Part shown: one piece after another, positions 59,661 to 64,000 of the stretch
Position numbering within the stretch: the stretch's first letter is position 1
Layout of the letters: each line of letters opens with the position of its first letter
Assembly (NCBI RefSeq): GCF_018143015.1
Contig: NC_054749.1
Span: forward strand, 30,228,411 to 30,292,410
Reading direction: 5' to 3'
From: Lytechinus variegatus
Taxonomy: Eukaryota > Echinodermata > Echinoidea > Temnopleuroida > Toxopneustidae
Length of the DNA stretch: 64,000 nt
Notes under the pieces: generated by a model
The model's database searches: none
What the model saw: only the letters and a program-made list of their open reading frames with translations
Told to the model about the DNA's origin: nothing
Position numbers and translations under genes: made by a program

Positions 59661-60770
59661 ATTATTAACCTATCAGACATCTGAGCAGGGCAACTTTGAA
59701 ACATTGTTGCCTGCTTAACACTGGGATCGAATGGCCGGTCAATAAAATTCCAATTGTTTATCCACGGGCCCAATTTATTGCCCGCTCAAGAAAGTCAATG
59801 AGAAAATGCGTGGAAATGTGGCGGGCAATAAAAGGCAGCTCTAACATCTGGGTATTCTACGCGTTTTGTACGCGTCCTTGAACCGCGCAGTGCTATACGT
59901 CATAATGGTAATGAAGTTGAGACAACGCTGGATACTGCGTCCCTAGGCCAGGGACGCGTCATTTCAATTACGTCACAATGGTAAAGTTCAGAAGCCCAGT
60001 CTGCTCAACATGAGAAACTAGATTCTCATTCTAAAAATTTAAAATATCTAAATTTTAACGATTTGGCTCTAGATGTCTGATTTGGTTAATAATAGCAATA
60101 TTGACTGGCCTGGGGGCGAAAGGACATATATCGCCCTCACTAAATTGATATCACCCTCGTCTACGACTCGGGCGATATAAATCTAGTTTGGGCGATATAT
60201 GTCGTATCGCCCCGAGGCCAGTCAATATTGCTTTATTATTAACCGTATCAGACATCTGAGCAGGGCAACTTTGAAACATTGTTGCCTGCTTAATGGGATC
60301 AAATGGCCGGTCAATAACATTCCAATTGTTTATCCACGGGCCCAATTTATTGCCCGCTCAGGAGAGTCAATGAGAAAATGCGTGGAAATGTAGCGGGCAA
60401 TAAAAGGAGTGCTAACATCCGGGTATTCTACGCGTCCTTTAACCGCGCAGTGCTAAACGTCATAATGGTAATCAAGTTGAGACAAAGCTGGATACTGCGT
60501 CCCTAGGCCAGGAACGCGTCATTTCAATTACGTCACAATGGTAAAGTTCAGAGGCCTAGTCTGCTCAACATGAGAAACAAGATTCTCATTCTACAAATTT
60601 GAAATATCTCAATTTTAACAATTTTTGCTGTAGATGTCTGATTTGGTTAATAATAGCAATATTGACTGGCCTGGGGACGAAAGGACATATATCGCCCTCA
60701 CTAAATTGATATCACCCTCGTCTATGACTCGGGCGATATAAATCTAGTTTGGGCCAGTCAATATTGCTTT
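59661..60770. repeat. Tandem pair of a compound inverted-repeat unit
   Basis: A unit of about 572 bases is present twice in direct order, the first from 59661 and the second from about 60234. Each unit holds two inverted-repeat parts. The first has ends TTATTAACC-TATCAGACATC and GATGTCTGATTTGGTTAATAA (59661-60093). The second is a palindrome with GCAATATTGACTGGCC ends and an interior rich in GGGCGATA (60094-60231). In the second unit the right palindrome arm is shortened before GGGCCAGTCAATATTGC. Open frames in it are repeat-derived. Confidence 0.85.
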
Positions 60771-63077
60771 AATATAAACTTTGCTCCTCTGTATGCAAAG
60801 TAATTCTATTGACTTACATGTACTTCATTTTAGTTTTACAAAAAAATGAAGCCATATCATAATGCAATGCTCAAATAACTGCTGTTTAAACTCATGACAT
60901 CTCCTATAAATATCAACAAATCGATGGCACTTTTTTGACACATCAAAACATTACTCAACATCCAAATTTTACAGTTAGTATTAAAAAGCATATCAAAATT
61001 GTTCAACTAAGATATCTACTGAAAAGAAAAAAAAAGATATGATTAAGACTTCAATAGAAATTATTCAACAAGACATAAGAAATGAAGATTCATGAAATAA
61101 ACACAGCTATATTTAAAAAATCTGGATGTTAAATTTTGCTTTGTCCGAGTATATGTATATGAAATTTTCTTACATAGGTATGCATACAGATAATGCATCT
61201 TTGCACAAGATTTTGCGAAGGGGTCATAAAAGATTGCATTGGCTTATTTACACAAGCTGACACATAACTTCTATATCTATATACTCTTGAATAGTCTGAT
61301 GTTTAAAAATATACATCATCACATTAGTCTATGCAAGTGCTGCAAAACGGTCATTAATTTTTTATTAATAAGAAAAACCTAACAAAAAAGAGAAAGGCTC
61401 TCTGTACATAATGACTTGGTTATTGCTCGGTACTAATTTCAGCTATACATGTGATATACGAGTTTCCAATATATATACATACATGTGTGTGTGTGTGCAA
61501 AACACTCTGGCATCAGCCAGTAAGTACCACAACAGAAACTCTTTTAAAAGGAAATGCAACGAAAAGTTAAGCCATATATGCACAAAAAACAACAGTTTTA
61601 GTACAAAACACAACAGACTCTGCAGAAGGTGGGAAACTAGCATCGAGGAGAGTTTTGTACAGAACAGTCAATGCATTTGGCTATCACAAAGTATGGCAAA
61701 TGCTGAAATATGATGATACAAGTATTACAACACAAAGATAAATCAGGGGGGAGGTTGTTTTAGAAAGTTATTGGAAGGTTACACTTGATTTCATGAATTA
61801 GTTGATTGTGGAAAGAAAGTAATGATTGTTTAACAAAGATCATTATTGACTTCTTATGTAAATCATCACAACCAAACAGGGAAAGTCAGATTAGAACGTG
61901 AAAGTGTACAAAATATATTCAAAGTTTCCTTATAAAATATTGCACCTTTCAAGAATTTTTCCTGTTTCCCCTTCCAAGAAAAGTTTGACTAAAAAATTTC
62001 TCTTTTCATACCAAACATTTTCATTACCTCACAAATGGAGACCAAGAGTCTAACCTGTCCAATAAATGGGAAAACATACTGTGACTTGGAGGCAAATATT
62101 TCCATTAGAGCCTTTGAAAACATATTCTCAAATTCTCTTCGGAGCAAATAGGGTTAAATCAAAACTACAAAGAATCTATATTCACCATCCAAATTTTTAC
62201 TTGTGAAACAACATTTAAAATGTACTTACAAAGAGATGCTAGCAAATGTAAATAGCACCAGAATTTGAAAGAGTATTAACTTAAAGGAAAATCTGCAAAG
62301 AAATACATTTGCAAGAATAAAGAAAGTCGAAACAATGCATACAATGAGATGTTAATAATCAAAAATAACAATTGGCACTATTACCTATCTAGTATGAAAA
62401 AGAAATCAATCTCTCTTATCATCAGTTCTTTTTATCAGGCAGCAACAAAACCATGAGCATATACAATCATAAAGATACCATGGGCATATAAAGGGACAAA
62501 TCTGGTAAAAAAAAAAAAAACAGGAACAAGGATGAAGTCCAGGTGCTCTGAAAACTAGAATTATATTCAACAATTACAATACATTTTCTCTGATAAGTAC
62601 TTATATACAATGACAAAAAAGAGGGAATGGAAAAAGTCAAATTTGATTTTGTGGTATCTTACAATTAAAGGGGAAAGGCACTGAATACAGTAATACTAAA
62701 ACCGTCAAATTCCTGTGCTCGAATAAATTCATCTCCCTTACATGTAATTTGGGATACATGTATGCAATTCTTATTGCATAACAGCATCTTGAAAAAAAAA
62801 AAGATGCATTAAAAAGATCAAGTCTTCATGACTTATTCCGAGAAGTCTTTTACATTTGTACTACAGATTGAACTTTTAAGGTAATCTATAACTTTTATAA
62901 GACTTCTAAAAAAAACTTTCCTGAATATTAATACTAAAATTATATTACATCTAAAATATGGGTTGTCTCTCTCTCTCCTCTCTCATTCTCACACACACAC
63001 ACACCTATATACACACATACATCCCTAAAATATTGGGGGGGTGGGGCAACCTGAGAAGGATAAACAACTATTACACT

Positions 63078-63187
63078 CAGTGGCGGACCGTGACCCGGAG
63101 ACAATGATTGGAGGGGCACTGTATTATTTGTGAACAGTGCTGTGCCCCTCCAATGCTTTGTCTCCTCCGGGTCACGGTCTGCCACTG
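63078..63187. mobile_element. 110-base hAT-like MITE
   Basis: It begins CAGTGGCGGACCGTGACCCG and ends CGGGTCACGGTCTGCCACTG. ATTACACT flanks both ends exactly (63070-63077 and 63188-63195). The arms continue through TTGGAGGGGCAC and GTGCCCCTCCAA, so it is almost a full hairpin. The CAGTGGCGGA ends and the 8-base site match hAT-type MITEs. A possible solo end of the same kind (CGATCCGCCACTG) is at about 51078-51090. Confidence 0.9.
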
Positions 63188-64000
63188 ATTACACTAGCAA
63201 GAACTACATGTATTCAACAGGAAAGGATGCCTAAGATGCTTTGCCTTGCTTACATCGTACAGGACAACAGTGTGTACAGGGATTCTCACCTAGGTTTTTT
63301 TTAGTGGTGGTTAGAAAATCACCTCACACATTACATGGGGTTTCAGAGGGGTAAAAAAGGGTAATTTTTACATCATTTTCTTTGACAGAGGAGAAATTAG
63401 TGCCAGTGGGTAGGTGTTATACAGCATTAAGTGCTGGTCAGAAATTTAGATTGGTGGACTGTTCCGACAAGGTCCAACCATCTAGGTAAGGATCTGTGTG
63501 TATGTTATGTTAAACCAGTCGCATGATTTGTTGAGAAGTTCATGGACTGTGTCTCTCTTTCTGAGATACCTACAAGTTTGATGGTTCCATGGACTATTTC
63601 CACAAATCATTCTTTGTGATAAGTTTCATAGGGATATTTAATAACAATTAGGGAAATCATGAGGAGACTAACACTTCTTCATATCTTTCCATTCCATTCC
63701 ATTACTTGCAGAATTTCCTGACAACCTTATGGATGGTACACACTGCCCTTTGACTTGTACATGTATACTCTGAATCCTGTCATTTCTATAGACTTTGCAC
63801 AGGGATCAACCGATTCCAGTAGGCATAAGGTTAACACAATGAAATCTTGGCTCACATTCCAGAAGTGACCTTGTAGAAGTTCATTGACCTCCTGAAACCT
63901 GGCTCATGATGTCCGACAAGATGACTTTACGAGAATGATCATGGTGATGACAAGCTGTTTGGTCAATGACGCACCACGTCTGATGGCCTGGTAACCTGTA

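Larger units (their letters stand above)
53150..64000. other. About 10.8 kb without recognisable coding exons
   Basis: AT-rich, few long open frames, only a handful of small inverted-repeat elements and no large minisatellite. No splice-bordered coding segment could be supported on either strand. It may be a long 3' UTR or 3' flank of a - strand gene, given the AATAAA at 53144, or plain intergenic DNA. At the extreme right edge an open - strand frame (63999-63904, TGA at 63906-63904) reads TGYQAIRRGASLTKQLV and beyond, but it is too short to call. Confidence 0.45.

Overview
This is a eukaryotic, intron-rich, AT-rich window with many short inverted-repeat elements. The gene structures, the protein sequences and the style of the fold-back repeats point to an echinoderm, most likely a sea urchin. 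That assignment is my inference from family knowledge; no search was run. No bacterial-type operons, tRNA, rRNA or CRISPR arrays were seen. No retroviral or other capsid-bearing element was recognised.

Two host genes can be rebuilt exon by exon. On the + strand, 7665-18775 encodes a complete 11-exon, 539-residue flavin amine oxidase of the monoamine oxidase type. It has the FAD-binding GAGLSG motif, the flavin-linking cysteine and a C-terminal membrane tail anchor. The window opens inside the last intron of an upstream tandem copy. Only its terminal exon (from 122) is visible, and that exon carries a net 16-base deletion that removes the tail anchor from the reading frame. On the - strand, 52165 down to 23673 encodes a complete 19-exon, 839-residue HGS/Hrs protein of the ESCRT-0 complex. 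Its parts in order are a VHS domain, a FYVE zinc finger, a UIM, a PSAP motif, a helical coiled-coil core, a Pro/Gln-rich tail and a C-terminal clathrin box. The two genes converge tail to tail across 18776-23672.

Layout: 1-2340 holds the duplicated MAO-like 3' end and an AT-rich palindromic array. 2341-7664 is intergenic with two mobile elements. 7665-18775 is the MAO-like gene, whose introns hold two large minisatellites and several MITEs. 18776-23672 is intergenic or 3' UTR sequence. 23673-52165 is HGS; one 6.2 kb intron contains a nest of hAT-like elements, an internal pair of inverted coding-like segments and a 116-base perfect palindrome. 52166-52270 is a compact HGS promoter with CRE and ETS motifs. 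From about 53.1 kb to the end I see no convincing coding exon; it could be a long 3' UTR or flank of a - strand gene lying beyond the window.

The two genes are not functionally linked. One is a mitochondrial-type amine oxidase and the other is an endosomal sorting adaptor. The most interesting material is the tail-anchor difference between the amine oxidase copies, an unusual proline beside the flavin-linking cysteine, the palindrome with a natural empty-site comparison, and a possible alternative first exon of HGS.
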